A DNA stretch of 64,000 bases from Pararhizobium capsulatum DSM 1112 (GCF_030814475.1 NZ_JAUSVF010000001.1:2796001-2860000), one strand, 5' to 3'. Counted from the stretch's first letter, positions 1 through 9,907 are shown. Translations and numbers: made by a program. Notes: generated by a model not told the origin, from the letters alone.

Positions 1-560
1 GATGAGACACAAGCGTGAAATTGGTGGTCGAGCGGATGGGTGGGATCAAGCCCGGTAAAGACTATATCGCGATCGACCAGTTCGAGCTTCTTTGCCGGCT
101 CTTCTCCACTGTTGTCGTAAGGCAATACGGCATCGCAAAGAGGGATTGCTCGTCCAAGATTGTGGAAACATCGGCTGTAACGGCGGCGAATGACATCTTC
201 AGGGATGTCATGACCACCGAGTTGAACACGTTGACGAACGCGGAGAACATGCAGATCGATGGTAGCCAGTGCGATAAAGACGAGAAGGATACGGTATCCT
301 CTCTCCTTTGCGCCCATAATTATCTTCAACGAGCTTTCACTGCTAAAGGTCTCACGATCGTGGAAAAGAGAAGTGATCCGACGCAAGACTTCCCTACCAG
401 CCGGTAGCGAAACACGTTCAGGCTGATCGGGATCGATCTTGCGAGCGTTCAGATCAGCATTGATGAAAACACCAGGAAAGAGAAAGATATCCTGAAAGCT
501 GGATTTCCCGCCGCCATTAGGCCCCGCCAGCACGACGAGTTCAGGCGTGTCGCTCGCCAT
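1..560 (-). CDS. Zeta-toxin family kinase (3' end cut by window edge)
   Basis: Reading leftward from the ATG at 560, the frame stays open for 186 codons and runs off the window. Residues 8-21 form a P-loop (LVVLAGPNGGGKSS), followed by FINADLNARKI and FSSESSLK, which sit where zeta toxins have their NAD and ET motifs, and then RVQLGGHDIPEDVIRRRY, the typical zeta-family segment after the second strand. Known zeta/PezT toxins are ATP-dependent kinases that phosphorylate UDP-N-acetylglucosamine and block wall synthesis; some proteobacterial relatives are only predicted. The gene overlaps the 3' end of a small upstream gene by 20 nt, so the two are probably co-translated as a toxin-antitoxin-like pair. 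The C-terminus is not visible, and toxicity is inference. Confidence 0.85.
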   Translation of the reverse strand, partial: MASDTPELVVLAGPNGGGKSSFQDIFLFPGVFINADLNARKIDPDQPERVSLPAGREVLRRITSLFHDRETFSSESSLKIIMGAKERGYRILLVFIALATIDLHVLRVRQRVQLGGHDIPEDVIRRRYSRCFHNLGRAIPLCDAVLPYDNSGEEPAKKLELVDRDIVFTGLDPTHPLDHQFHACVS

Positions 561-762
561 TCTTGCCGCCGTCAACTGGTGATTTCATATGGCGCAATTT
601 CTGTCCATCCGGCCGAAGCTCAACCACACCCGCATTGCATCGAGCATCATTGATGTAAAACACCGACACATCTCCCTCCCGTGCGGCACGACGCGCCTCG
701 GCTGAAATAATCAACAAGCTTTCGCGGTGGTGAAGTCTTTCGATGGCGTTCATGGTGGTCAT
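541..762 (-). CDS. Small protein upstream of zeta-like toxin, candidate antitoxin
   Basis: A 73-residue protein (or 70 residues if the second ATG at 753 is used; both have weak Shine-Dalgarno sequences). I do not recognise a domain by sequence. It is rich in charged residues, has a helical stretch IISAEARRAAREGDVSVFY, and ends within the first codons of the zeta-like kinase gene (20 nt overlap). Small genes just upstream of and overlapping zeta-like kinases usually encode the antitoxin or a partner, and that context is the only basis for the call. An inverted repeat lies directly upstream at 772-820. Confidence 0.6.
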   Translation of the reverse strand: MTTMNAIERLHHRESLLIISAEARRAAREGDVSVFYINDARCNAGVVELRPDGQKLRHMKSPVDGGKNGERHA

Positions 763-771
763 GTTCTTGGA

Positions 772-820
772 GACTTTCGCGGGACTACGAGCTTATATCT
801 TCATATGCCCGCGAAAGGTC
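772..820. promoter_or_regulatory. Inverted repeat upstream of the toxin-antitoxin-like pair
   Basis: GACTTTCGCGGG at 772-783 is repeated in inverted orientation as CCCGCGAAAGGTC at 808-820 (one extra base in the right arm), with a 24 nt AT-rich spacer. It begins 10 nt upstream of the small gene's first ATG. This placement fits an operator for autoregulation, although a hairpin in the transcript is equally possible. Two CATATG palindromes (802-807 and 834-839) lie in or near it. Confidence 0.45.
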
Positions 821-866
821 AAAGTTAAGAGCTCATATGAACCTGTACGGCGATCCGGCTATCGTC

Positions 867-1355
867 TCAATCCTCCGCAGACTTCGCCTGTTCGAGGATC
901 ATGTAGTCCAGCGGCAGCTGTGTCGTGTACTTGATCTGCTCCATCGCAAAGGCGGAGGAGACGTCGCGGATTTCGATCTTGGCGATCAGCCGCTTGTAGA
1001 AGGCGTCATAGGCGGCGATATCCGGCACGACGACGCGCAACAGGTAATCGACGTCGCCGCTCATGCGGTAGAACTCGACCACTTCCGGAAATTCCCCGAT
1101 AACCTCGGAAAAGCGCTTCAGCCACTCGATCGAATGGGCGTTGGTGCGGATCGAAACGAAGACGGTGACCTTGGTGTTGATCTTGACCGGATCGAGCAGC
1201 GCGACGCGCCCGCGGATCACGCCTTCCTCTTCCATCTTCTGGATACGGCGCCAGCAGGGCGTAGTGGAAAGACCGACCTTCTTGGCAAGATCGGCTACGG
1301 CGAGTGTGGAATCCTCCTGCAGAAGACGCAGGATTTTGCGATCGAGACGATCCAT
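867..1355 (-). CDS. Lrp/AsnC family transcriptional regulator
   Basis: A 162-residue protein of normal family length. Residues 1-60 hold the winged helix-turn-helix (LDRKILRLLQEDSTLAVADL ... VGLSTTPCWRRIQKMEEEGVI) and the remainder is the RAM/AsnC effector domain, including the conserved MSGDVDYLLRVVVPD segment that lines the ligand site. Such proteins are octameric or dimeric regulators that respond to amino acids. The target is not evident: the flanking genes are an unrelated toxin-like pair and a glycosylase-type gene, and no divergently transcribed amino acid gene is adjacent. Confidence 0.93.
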   Translation of the reverse strand: MDRLDRKILRLLQEDSTLAVADLAKKVGLSTTPCWRRIQKMEEEGVIRGRVALLDPVKINTKVTVFVSIRTNAHSIEWLKRFSEVIGEFPEVVEFYRMSGDVDYLLRVVVPDIAAYDAFYKRLIAKIEIRDVSSAFAMEQIKYTTQLPLDYMILEQAKSAED

Positions 1356-1422
1356 CGGTGAAGCCCCCTTCGAATATTATTCCTTTCATAACGGGAATTT
1401 TCCCAAATGGAAGAATTTTTTT

Positions 1423-2055
1423 TCAAGCCGGCGATGATTTCACGCGCTTACGGAGTTCAGGCAGGAGATCCCTCTCGAACCAGGGATGCTTCTTCAACCA
1501 CGCCGTGTTGCGCCAGCTCGGATGCGGCATCGGCAGCACGACAGGGCCTTGATTGACGCCAAGGAATGCCCGCCAGTTCTCCACCGTCTCCGTCATGGAC
1601 TTGCGGCGACGATCGCCCAGATGCCACCTCTGGGCATATTGCCCGATTGCCAGGATCAGCTCGATCTGCGGCATCGCCTCCATGACGTGGCTCCGCCATG
1701 TCGGTGCACATTCGCGCCGCGGCGGCAGGTCGCTGCCGTGGGCGTCGTATCCGGGGAAACAAAAGCCCATCGGCACTATGGCAAACCGGTCTGGATCGTA
1801 GAACTCCTCGCGCGCCACATCCAGCCATTGCCGCAGACGATCGCCCGAAGCATCATTGAACGGCAGGCCGGTATTGTTGACGCGCAGCCCGGGCGCCTGC
1901 CCTGCAATCAGGACCCTTGCCTTGTCAGAGATCACCGCCACCGGCCTTGGCTCATGCGGCAGCTGGTTCTGCGGACCGCCCCACGGGGCGTCGCGACAGA
2001 GCCGGCAGGCGGCGATGGACTGGCGAAGCTCGGAAATGGACCCGCTCTCGGTCAT
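1423..2055 (-). CDS. Uracil-DNA glycosylase family protein
   Basis: A 210-residue protein when started at the ATG at 2055, which follows AGAGGAAAACAG; an ATG eight codons earlier lacks such a site. It has the UDG superfamily signatures: motif GQAPGLRVNNTGLPFNDASG at residues 52-71 (uracil pocket) and PMPHPSWRN near the C-terminus (DNA-intercalating His motif). A CRLC pair at residues 17-20 resembles the iron-sulphur ligands of family 4/5 enzymes, but I see no clear full four-cysteine set. It probably acts in base excision repair or is a close structural relative. It lies 30 nt downstream of the frameshifted nuclease gene, on the same strand. Confidence 0.85.
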   Translation of the reverse strand: MTESGSISELRQSIAACRLCRDAPWGGPQNQLPHEPRPVAVISDKARVLIAGQAPGLRVNNTGLPFNDASGDRLRQWLDVAREEFYDPDRFAIVPMGFCFPGYDAHGSDLPPRRECAPTWRSHVMEAMPQIELILAIGQYAQRWHLGDRRRKSMTETVENWRAFLGVNQGPVVLPMPHPSWRNTAWLKKHPWFERDLLPELRKRVKSSPA

Positions 2056-2085
2056 TCTGTTTTCCTCTTGCGGGCTCAATGTCCG

Positions 2086-2681
2086 TCAGATGCCGCCGAC
2101 CAGCGCAAACATGCGCTCGATCAGCCGCGACAGGATATTGCTCACCATATGGGGTGCCTCCTCCATTCCGCCATGCTGCCTGCGCCAATTCTGCGGTGGG
2201 TCGAATGTGCCGGCCCAAAGGCCCGGCGCTCGGCCTGCGCAATGCGCTCTTCATCCTTGTAGCCACCGTAGCCAATTGCTTGGCCGGCACGCACCATCGC
2301 TGCATTAAGTTCCCGCCCACCGGCAACGCAAACCGCCAGCAACCGGTTATATTTGTCTTTCGCATGGCCGGAGCATTCAACCGGTCCCTGAGCCACCATT
2401 TCGACAAGTTGCGCTCTGGATTCCTGCCCGCAATGGCGGGGCGTCTCACCGTCGAGGCAGATCTGCTGCAGTTCCGGCGCATCAATGCCGAGGAGCCGGA
2501 TGCGTTCCTCACCCATCACCAATGTATCGCCATCGACCACGCGGGTGCTGCCGGAAAGGAAGATCCGGTTGGCTTCATCAATACGCGCCACAACAAGAGC
2601 CATCAGGCCGAGCAGCACCGCAGTCAGCAGCACATCCCGCAAAAGGCCACCGCGTCGTTCCCTCAGCCGTATCATTTTCAT
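2086..2681 (-). pseudogene. Thermonuclease (SNase) family protein, frameshifted C-terminus
   Basis: The open frame from ATG 2681 runs to a stop at 2142 (179 codons) and encodes a membrane anchor (residues about 15-34, LLRDVLLTAVLLGLMALVVA) followed by a staphylococcal-nuclease-like domain: VVDGDTLVMGEERIRLLGIDAPE, then DKYNRLLAVC. After residue about 150 the usual family ending (GLWAGTFDPPQNWRRQHGG) is present but in the -1 frame, where it continues to a stop at 2086-2088. The switch lies around 2228-2236 in a short G run: one extra G would restore one 197-198 residue protein. So the C-terminus is shifted by a one-base deletion or a sequencing error; catalytic residues are upstream of the shift. 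Confidence 0.8.
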
Positions 2682-2767
2682 CTCGTTATTTGCTCAAGGA
2701 ATCGCCGATTCCACGAGCGGCAGCAACTTCTTAAGAATTTGCTCTTATCGTTGATAGGATTTCATTA

Positions 2768-4318
2768 ATGCCGTTTGAGACCATGAATCAGGGCGTCAGC
2801 ACCTCGACCGACAAGATCATTGTCGACAAGTCGCGCAGTCACCGCAACAAAGCGGTGTCCAAAGCCGTGCGCGCAAGTCGCGAACGCCTGCAGATCGGTC
2901 CGTCCAACATGTCGGGCTTCGACAAGGACATGATAGCCCTGCACATCGATTCGATGCTGCATGGCGCGATTGCCATGCCGGTCTTCATCGCCTTCATCAC
3001 CGGCATTGGCGTCTACCTGTCCCAGAGCCTGCACCTGATTACCTGGGGCGTGTTGACGCTGTGCGTCCATGCCCTCGGCATCATGCTTGCCCGCAAGGCC
3101 AAATCCAGGGAAATGCCGGCGGAGAAGGTCGCCACATGGCGGCGGCGCCTGTTTGTGTTCCAGGCGCTGTTCGGCGCGTGCTGGGCCGTCTTCCTGCTGC
3201 AGGAATGCGATGAATGCGGCGCCGTTACGTTCGGGTTCTACAAGGGCGCAGCCCTGCTGATCGCGCTTGCTGCAACGGCGATGGGCACCTTCCTGCTGCG
3301 CAATGCGCTGGTCATCACCTTCGCTCCCGTGGTGATCACCTTGGCCGCCCTGTCGCTGCTCAGCGGTTCGCCTTCGACCATGGCACTGACGGCGGTGATC
3401 TGCACCTCGCTCGTCTTCCTGGTGTTCATGACCAACCGCATGCATCGGGCGAACCTTCACATCCTTTCCGTCCAGTCGGAAAAGGACGATCTGATCGCCG
3501 AACTCGAGGTCGCAAAATCCATGTCGGACGAAGCGCGCCGTCGGGCTGAAGAGGCAAATCTTGCGAAGTCGCGCTTCCTCGCCTCGATGTCGCACGAGCT
3601 GCGCACCCCCCTCAACGCCATCCTCGGCTTTTCCGAAGTCATGGCAACCGAGGTGCTGGGGCCGCTCAACAACCCGATCTACAAGGAATATACCGGCGAC
3701 ATCCACCGCTCCGGAAAACACCTGCTCGATCTCATCAACGAAATCCTCGACCTGTCGCGCATCGAGGCCGGCAAATACGACCTCAGCGAGGAAGCGATCC
3801 ATCTCGTCGAGATCACCGAGGATTGCATCGGCATGGTGCAACTGAAGGCCCGCGCCAAGAACATCACCATCTCCGACCAGTTCGAACGCGCCATGCCGGC
3901 CGTCTGGGTGGATGAGAAGGCCATGCGCCAGGTCGTTCTCAACCTGCTCTCCAACGCTGTGAAGTTCACGCCGTCCGGGGGAGAAATCAGCGTCAAGGTC
4001 GGCTGGACGGCGGGTGGAGGGCAATATCTGTCTATCAAGGACAACGGCCCCGGCATTCCGGAAGACGAAATCCCCATCGTACTCTCCGCCTTCGGACAGG
4101 GTTCGATCGCGATCAAGAGCGCCGAACAGGGTACCGGCCTCGGGCTGCCGATCGTTCAGGCCATCCTTGCCAAGCACAATGGCGAATTCATCCTGCGCTC
4201 TCGCCTGCGTGAAGGCACGGAAGCCATCGCCATCCTGCCTTCAAAGCGCGTGCTGCAGAGTGTCCCTGCAGTCGAGAATGCGCCGGAAATCGAACGCCGC
4301 CGCAAGAGCTTCGCCTGA
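2768..4318 (+). CDS. Membrane sensor histidine kinase (PleC/PdhS-like core)
   Basis: A 516-residue protein. The N-terminal ~60 residues are basic and cytoplasmic, then several hydrophobic segments follow (about 75-225) with no recognisable periplasmic sensor domain. A coiled-coil linker leads to the HisKA domain with SHELRTPLNAILGF (phospho-accepting His276). The ATPase domain shows N box NLLSNAVKFTP, G1 DNGPGIP and G2 GTGLGLPI. The dimerisation region (GPLNNPIYKEYTGDIHRSGK, DLSRIEAGKYDL) resembles alphaproteobacterial PleC/DivJ/PdhS kinases. No response regulator is adjacent, so it is an orphan kinase. The start ATG follows GATAGGATTTCATTA. Confidence 0.92.
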   Translation: MPFETMNQGVSTSTDKIIVDKSRSHRNKAVSKAVRASRERLQIGPSNMSGFDKDMIALHIDSMLHGAIAMPVFIAFITGIGVYLSQSLHLITWGVLTLCVHALGIMLARKAKSREMPAEKVATWRRRLFVFQALFGACWAVFLLQECDECGAVTFGFYKGAALLIALAATAMGTFLLRNALVITFAPVVITLAALSLLSGSPSTMALTAVICTSLVFLVFMTNRMHRANLHILSVQSEKDDLIAELEVAKSMSDEARRRAEEANLAKSRFLASMSHELRTPLNAILGFSEVMATEVLGPLNNPIYKEYTGDIHRSGKHLLDLINEILDLSRIEAGKYDLSEEAIHLVEITEDCIGMVQLKARAKNITISDQFERAMPAVWVDEKAMRQVVLNLLSNAVKFTPSGGEISVKVGWTAGGGQYLSIKDNGPGIPEDEIPIVLSAFGQGSIAIKSAEQGTGLGLPIVQAILAKHNGEFILRSRLREGTEAIAILPSKRVLQSVPAVENAPEIERRRKSFA

Positions 4319-4323
4319 TTGGT

Positions 4324-4707
4324 TCAGCCGGCCAGCACCTTCGCGAGAAACACGACATAGAACGCGTAACCCGCATTGGCGACGATCACGCAGAGGCAGG
4401 CAAGCGACCCCAGGTCCTTGGCATGTTTGCCCATGTCGGAAATTTCCGGCGAGACACGATCGACGATTTCCTCGATCGCCGTGTTGATCGCTTCGAACGC
4501 GACCATCATCAGGAACAGCAGGAACATCGCCAGATACTGGAAGAAGGTCGCGCCAACGATCACGAACGCGATCATGGCCACGACAAAAGCCCCAAGCTCG
4601 TGACGGAAGGCCGCCTCCCCCAGCAGCCGCTTGGCCCCGCCGAACGAATAGGTGGCAGCCGCGATGAAATGCGAGATGCCCGTCAATTTTTCAAACGGCT
4701 TCGTCAT
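4324..4707 (-). CDS. dgkA: Diacylglycerol kinase (prokaryotic DgkA type)
   Basis: A 127-residue integral membrane protein with three hydrophobic helices and the family motif [17 protein letters not shown], which carries the catalytic and Mg-binding glutamates. The enzyme phosphorylates diacylglycerol to phosphatidate in the inner membrane, recycling lipid released during periplasmic glucan or lipopolysaccharide modification. It is convergent with the upstream histidine kinase (5 nt between the stops). The length is close to E. coli DgkA (122 residues). Confidence 0.93.
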   Translation of the reverse strand: MTKPFEKLTGISHFIAAATYSFGGAKRLLGEAAFRHELGAFVVAMIAFVIVGATFFQYLAMFLLFLMMVAFEAINTAIEEIVDRVSPEISDMGKHAKDLGSLACLCVIVANAGYAFYVVFLAKVLAG

Positions 4708-4885
4708 TCAGCCTTCGTCTCCAACATCAGGCGCAACGGGCGGGTATCGGCACGATGCCGAACACTCCGGCATCCAGGGGGCGCCGAATTCTTTATCGCA
4801 TCCGAATAGGTGAGAAGGCGTGCCCGTTCAACCCCGGTTTGACCGCAACTTATGCCAATGTCGGTCACGAGTTGCGGTGAAACGG

Positions 4886-5902
4886 CTATTCGCGGTTGCT
4901 GACGCCAGCCTGAACAAAGGTCGCCATGCCCGAATGGCATGCAGCCGCCGCCTTGACGATGCCGGCCGCAAGGGCTGCCCCCGTGCCTTCGCCAAGCCGC
5001 ATGCCGAGCGCCAGAAGCGGCGTCTTGCCCAGCTTCTCGATCGCCCTGATATGGCCGGGTTCACCCGAAACATGACCAATCAGGCAATGGTCGAGCGCCG
5101 CCGGATTGGCCGCGCGCAGGATCGCGCCTGCCGCAGTCGCCACATAGCCGTCGAGGATGACCGGGATCTTCTGCATGCGCGCCGCAAGGATCGCGCCCGC
5201 CATTGCGGCAATCTCGCGACCGCCAAGCCGGCGCATCAGCTCCAGCGGGTCATTGAGATGGTCCTGATGCAGCGCCACGGCCTTTTCGACAGCAGCGATC
5301 TTGCGCGCCAGAACCTCGCCCTGCGAGCCCGTACCCGGCCCAACCCAGTCTTCGGCTTTTCCGCCGTAGAGCGCGAGGTTGATCGCAGCGGCAATCGTCG
5401 TGTTGCCGATGCCCATCTCGCCAATGCACAGAAGGTCGGTGCCACCGGCGATCGCTTCCATGCCAAACGCCATGGTCGCCGCGCAGTCGCGCTCGGAAAG
5501 GGCGGCTTCCTCGGTGATATCGCCGGTCGGATAATCCAGCGCCAGGTCGAAAACCTTGAGCCCGAGATCATGCGTCACGCAGATCTGGTTGATCGCAGCG
5601 CCGCCGGCCGCGAAGTTCTCGACCATCTGCGCCGTGACCGAAGGCGGAAACGGCGTCACGCCTTGCTTTGTCACGCCATGATTGCCGGCAAAAATCGCCA
5701 CAAGCGGACGATTGACCGCGGGCGCACGACCGGTCCAAGCGGCGAGCCAGAAGGCGATCTCTTCCAGACGACCCAGCGCACCGGCCGGCTTCGTCAGCTG
5801 TGCATCCCGTTCACGTGCGGTAACGAGAGCTGCCCCGTCCGGCCCCGGCAGGTCGCGCAGCAGAGTACGGAAATCGTCGAAAGGCAGGCCGCTGGCACTC
5901 AT
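4886..5902 (-). CDS. cobT: Nicotinate-nucleotide--dimethylbenzimidazole phosphoribosyltransferase
   Basis: A 338-residue enzyme that makes alpha-ribazole phosphate from dimethylbenzimidazole and nicotinate mononucleotide, for the lower ligand of cobalamin (called CobU in the Pseudomonas denitrificans nomenclature). Seen motifs are IFAGNHGVTKQGV in the N-terminal part, CIGEMGIGNTTIAAA in the middle, and LGEGTGAALA near the end, whose glutamate is the proposed catalytic base. It is divergent from cobS, 166 nt away. No convincing cobalamin riboswitch is visible in the space between. Confidence 0.95.
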   Translation of the reverse strand: MSASGLPFDDFRTLLRDLPGPDGAALVTARERDAQLTKPAGALGRLEEIAFWLAAWTGRAPAVNRPLVAIFAGNHGVTKQGVTPFPPSVTAQMVENFAAGGAAINQICVTHDLGLKVFDLALDYPTGDITEEAALSERDCAATMAFGMEAIAGGTDLLCIGEMGIGNTTIAAAINLALYGGKAEDWVGPGTGSQGEVLARKIAAVEKAVALHQDHLNDPLELMRRLGGREIAAMAGAILAARMQKIPVILDGYVATAAGAILRAANPAALDHCLIGHVSGEPGHIRAIEKLGKTPLLALGMRLGEGTGAALAAGIVKAAAACHSGMATFVQAGVSNRE

Positions 5903-6068
5903 TGGGTATGTCCTCGCATCGTCGTTAAAGCGGAACCGGCCCGCCTGGATGCTCTCTCATAATGTGCGCGGCACGTTGGAGCAACGGCATTTGCGCCACC
6001 GGCTGTCGCCGTCGCATGATCGTGCAGAAGAACCGATTCGCGGGGCGCGAAACGGCGGGGAGGAAAGC

Positions 6069-6857
6069 ATGTTCAACGTCAGCGATTTCATCGACGACAC
6101 CGCCCGGTCCGTGGCCTTCTTGAGCCGCATCCACATGCCGCAGCGGCATTTCATCGGCTTCGACGGACGCTTGAGCCGTGCCGTGCGCGCATTTCCCCTC
6201 GCTGGCCTGTTGATCGTCCTGCCGGCCGCCGCCGTGGCCTCCATCTTTTCAGCCGTGCATGCCGACCCGCTGTTTACCGCTTTCACAGTCGTCGCCATCC
6301 AGTCCCTGATCACCGGCGCGCTGCATGAGGATGGGCTGGCCGATACCGCCGATGGGCTTGGCGGCGGGCGTGACCGGGAAAGCGCTCTCGTGATCATGAA
6401 GGACAGCCGCATCGGCTCTTTTGGAGCGATCGCGCTGGTGCTCTCGCTCGGCCTGCGGGTTTCTGCCCTGGCTGCCATCCTGCCGCAGCTGAGCCCGACC
6501 GGCGGTGGCCTTGCCATCCTCGCCGTCGCAGCCCTCAGCCGCACCGCAATGGTCTGGCACTGGTCGCGTCTTCCCCCCGCCCGCACGGATGGCGTCGCCG
6601 TCTCCGCAGGTGAACCAGCACCCGGCGCCGTACAGTTTGCCATCGCCTTCGGCATCATCTCGGCAGCAGTGCTGATGCTCTTCGCGGGCGTGCCGATGCT
6701 CGCCGCCATCCTGGCGCTTGCGGCCTTTGGAGCAGCCGTCCCCGCCTTCGGTCAAATCATCGTGCGCAAGATCGGAGGCCATACAGGTGACACAATCGGA
6801 GCCACACAACAGCTGGTCGAGATCGCCGTGCTCGCGGCCCTTGCACTGGCGGTATGA
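6069..6857 (+). CDS. cobS: Adenosylcobinamide-GDP ribazoletransferase (cobalamin synthase)
   Basis: A 262-residue multispanning inner-membrane protein. The start at 6069 follows GGGGAGGAAAGC. The signature HEDGLADTADGLGGGRDRE at about residues 84-102 contains the acidic Mg-binding cluster, followed by KDSRIGSFGAIAL. It joins alpha-ribazole (phosphate) to adenosylcobinamide-GDP, the last step of nucleotide loop assembly, and so acts with the divergent cobT product (CobV in the P. denitrificans scheme). Confidence 0.95.
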   Translation: MFNVSDFIDDTARSVAFLSRIHMPQRHFIGFDGRLSRAVRAFPLAGLLIVLPAAAVASIFSAVHADPLFTAFTVVAIQSLITGALHEDGLADTADGLGGGRDRESALVIMKDSRIGSFGAIALVLSLGLRVSALAAILPQLSPTGGGLAILAVAALSRTAMVWHWSRLPPARTDGVAVSAGEPAPGAVQFAIAFGIISAAVLMLFAGVPMLAAILALAAFGAAVPAFGQIIVRKIGGHTGDTIGATQQLVEIAVLAALALAV

Positions 6858-6977
6858 AACGCTGATATATCTCCGGAATACATCGCCGAACCTGCCCGGC
6901 GAAGAGAAATGAAGCCCAGTGGGTCACCTGCGCATTTGGCCATGGTGGTTCGATTTTATGCCTCTCTTGGACGTTTA

Positions 6978-7199
6978 ATGGAATCGCCCTGCATCCTCGT
7001 TTGTTCGATCGACATGAACACCGGCTACTGCTTCGGCTGCGGCCGAACACGCGACGAGATCGGCGCGTGGACGCTATACACGTCTGAGGAACGCCGACAG
7101 ATCATGGAGACGCTTCCCGCACGACTGGAAGCCGTCGAGCGCAAGCCGCGCCGGGAAACGCGTCGCGCCCGCATGGCGCGGGAGCGCCTCGCCGAATGA
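6978..7199 (+). CDS. DUF1289 small cysteine-motif protein
   Basis: A 73-residue protein of the DUF1289 family, started at ATG 6978 because MESPCILVC is the conserved beginning of the family; the frame is open further upstream, but that part looks non-coding. Cysteines 5, 9, 18 and 21 (SPCILVCSID ... GYCFGCGRT) are the family's probable metal-binding set, followed by a helical arginine-rich tail. The function is not established. Its stop overlaps the start of the aspartic protease gene (ATGA), so the two are translationally coupled. Confidence 0.85.
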   Translation: MESPCILVCSIDMNTGYCFGCGRTRDEIGAWTLYTSEERRQIMETLPARLEAVERKPRRETRRARMARERLAE

Positions 7200-7897
7200 A
7201 ACCTCTCTATCTGCTGCTCGGCATCCTGGCCGCAGGCCTCATCCTTCTCATCGTCAACCACGATAGCGGCCGCACGCTCGGCATCGAGAACAACGATTTC
7301 GGACGCCTCGTTTCCCTTTCCGCCATTGCTGCCATGCTGGCTGCCGGCTTTCTGCACAGCCGGGTCAATTTCGGCGAGACGTTGCGCCAGATCGCCATCT
7401 GGCTGGTCATCATTCTCGCCCTCGTCTCGGCCTACCTCTATCGCAACGATCTCGTGAGTTTCGGCGACAGGCTGGCCGGTGGCCTGATCCCCGGCCGCAT
7501 CAGTGTCTTCACGGACAGCGAGGGCCAGCAGGAAGTCGTGCTCCACAAGGTCCTGAATGGACATTTCGAGACACCGGTGACGATCAACGGCGAAACCGTA
7601 CGCATGCTCGTCGATACCGGCGCCAGCACCGTCGCAATCTCCTGGTCCGATGCCGAAAAGCTTGGTCTGAAACCGGAAACGCTCGATTTCACCCAAATGG
7701 TGACGACCGCCAACGGTCAGGCCCGCGCAGCACCGGTCAACCTTGCCGAAGTCGCCATCGGCCCGATCGTTCGAAACGACATCCGCGCCAGCGTCGCCGA
7801 GAAAGGCAAGCTCGACCAGAGCCTGCTCGGCATGAGCTTTCTCTCGACCCTCGACTTCCTGCAGATGCAGACGGACGAGCTGAGGTTGCGGGACTAA
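7196..7897 (+). CDS. Retropepsin-like membrane-anchored aspartic protease (TIGR02281 type)
   Basis: A 233-residue protein with three N-terminal hydrophobic segments (about 3-20, 40-56, 66-82), then an exposed domain carrying LVDTGASTVAIS with catalytic Asp140, and the second family landmark LLGMSFLSTLDF near the end. As in retropepsins, one Asp per chain implies a dimeric active site. It belongs to the clan AA family common in alphaproteobacteria; substrates are unknown, and the topology places the catalytic domain in the periplasm by inference. It overlaps the DUF1289 gene by 4 nt. Confidence 0.9.
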   Translation: MKPLYLLLGILAAGLILLIVNHDSGRTLGIENNDFGRLVSLSAIAAMLAAGFLHSRVNFGETLRQIAIWLVIILALVSAYLYRNDLVSFGDRLAGGLIPGRISVFTDSEGQQEVVLHKVLNGHFETPVTINGETVRMLVDTGASTVAISWSDAEKLGLKPETLDFTQMVTTANGQARAAPVNLAEVAIGPIVRNDIRASVAEKGKLDQSLLGMSFLSTLDFLQMQTDELRLRD

Positions 7898-7902
7898 CGA
7901 AC

Positions 7903-7949
7903 AGCGAATACGTTGCGAAGCGACGTCGGCGGCGCAACAACTATTCGCT
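7903..7949. terminator. Inverted repeat between convergent genes
   Basis: AGCGAATACGTTGCG (7903-7917) faces CGCAACAACTATTCGCT (7933-7949), a near-perfect stem with a two-base bulge and a 15 nt loop. It sits 6 nt after the protease stop and 25 nt from the stop of the convergent ABC permease gene, so it could serve as a terminator for both, although there is no long T tract. Confidence 0.4.
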
Positions 7950-7973
7950 ACCCCTATTCGTTATTCGCCCATT

Positions 7974-8731
7974 TCAGTTGCGCAGCCGGTAGCCCGTCCT
8001 GAAGATCCAGGTCAGCAAGCCCATCAGCACCGCCAGGAAGCCGATGATGATCGTCAGGCTGATCCACGGATTGACGTCGGCGATCTCGAAGAAGCTCCAG
8101 CGGAAACCGCTGATCAGGTAGAGCACCGGATTGGCATGGCTCACCGCCTGCCAGAACGGCGGCAGCATGTTGACCGAATAGAAGCTGCCGCCGAGAAACA
8201 CCAGCGGCGGGATCACCAGCATGGGGATCAGGTTCAGCTGCTCGAAATCCTTGGCCCAGATACCGATGATGAAACCGAACAGGCTGAACGTCACGGCGGT
8301 CAGCACGAAGAACAAGAGCATCACCAGTGGATGCGCGATCGTCACATGAACGAACAGCGAGGCCGTCGCCAGAATGATCAGCCCGATCATCATGCCCTTG
8401 GTCGCCGCCGCCCCGACATAACCGAGCACGATCTCCGTCATCGAGACGGGTGACGATAGAAGCTCGTAGATCGTGCCGGTAAACTTCGGAAAATAGATCC
8501 CGAACGACCCGTTGCCGATACACTGCGTCAGAAGCGTCAGCATGATCAGGCCCGGCGTGATGAAGGCGCCATAGGATACGCCCTCGATCTCCTGGATGCG
8601 CGAACCGACGGCCGCCCCGAAGACGATGAAATAGAGCGATGTGGAAATCACCGGCGAGACGACGCTCTGCAGCAGCGTGCGGCGTGTCCGCGCCATCTCG
8701 AAGAAATAGATGGATTTGACGGCTTCGAAGT

Positions 8732-8735
<4 letters not shown>
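7974..8735 (-). CDS. ABC-2 type transporter permease
   Basis: A 253-residue integral membrane protein with about six hydrophobic segments. It starts [20 protein letters not shown], as in the NodJ/DrrB-like exporter permeases, and contains the ABC-2 signature region ([20 protein letters not shown] ... [13 protein letters not shown]). It forms an exporter with the ATPase encoded immediately upstream, whose stop overlaps this start by 4 nt. The substrate is unknown (lipid, polysaccharide or drug are typical). Confidence 0.92.
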
Positions 8736-9658
<923 letters not shown>

Positions 9659-9907
9659 GAAAGGTCCCGGAATCGGAGGGCGCGGAGAACGCTGTCCTAT
9701 ATGGGGTGGATCGCACAAAATTTCAGCCCAAAAATCACCGGTGATGCGAAAACACCCGCATTATTCCGGCGATGGCCGCAAGCACGCTCCCACGCCCCCC
9801 CATCAGGTTGAAAGCGCGGCAGAAATTCCTTGCATCCCCCGCCAAGTCTCATGGTAGCAATATTCGAAACCAGACAAGCGTAAACCTGCTCAACGGAAGG
9901 AAACGGC

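Noticed and set aside
2734..2767. Alternative upstream starts for the histidine kinase
   Set aside because: The ATG at 2768 follows a GATAGGA site at a suitable distance and there is no in-frame start further upstream with a better site.
5903..6068. Possible cobalamin riboswitch between cobT and cobS
   Set aside because: A GCCACCGGCTG stretch recalls part of the core, but the B12 box and the paired elements around it are not present.
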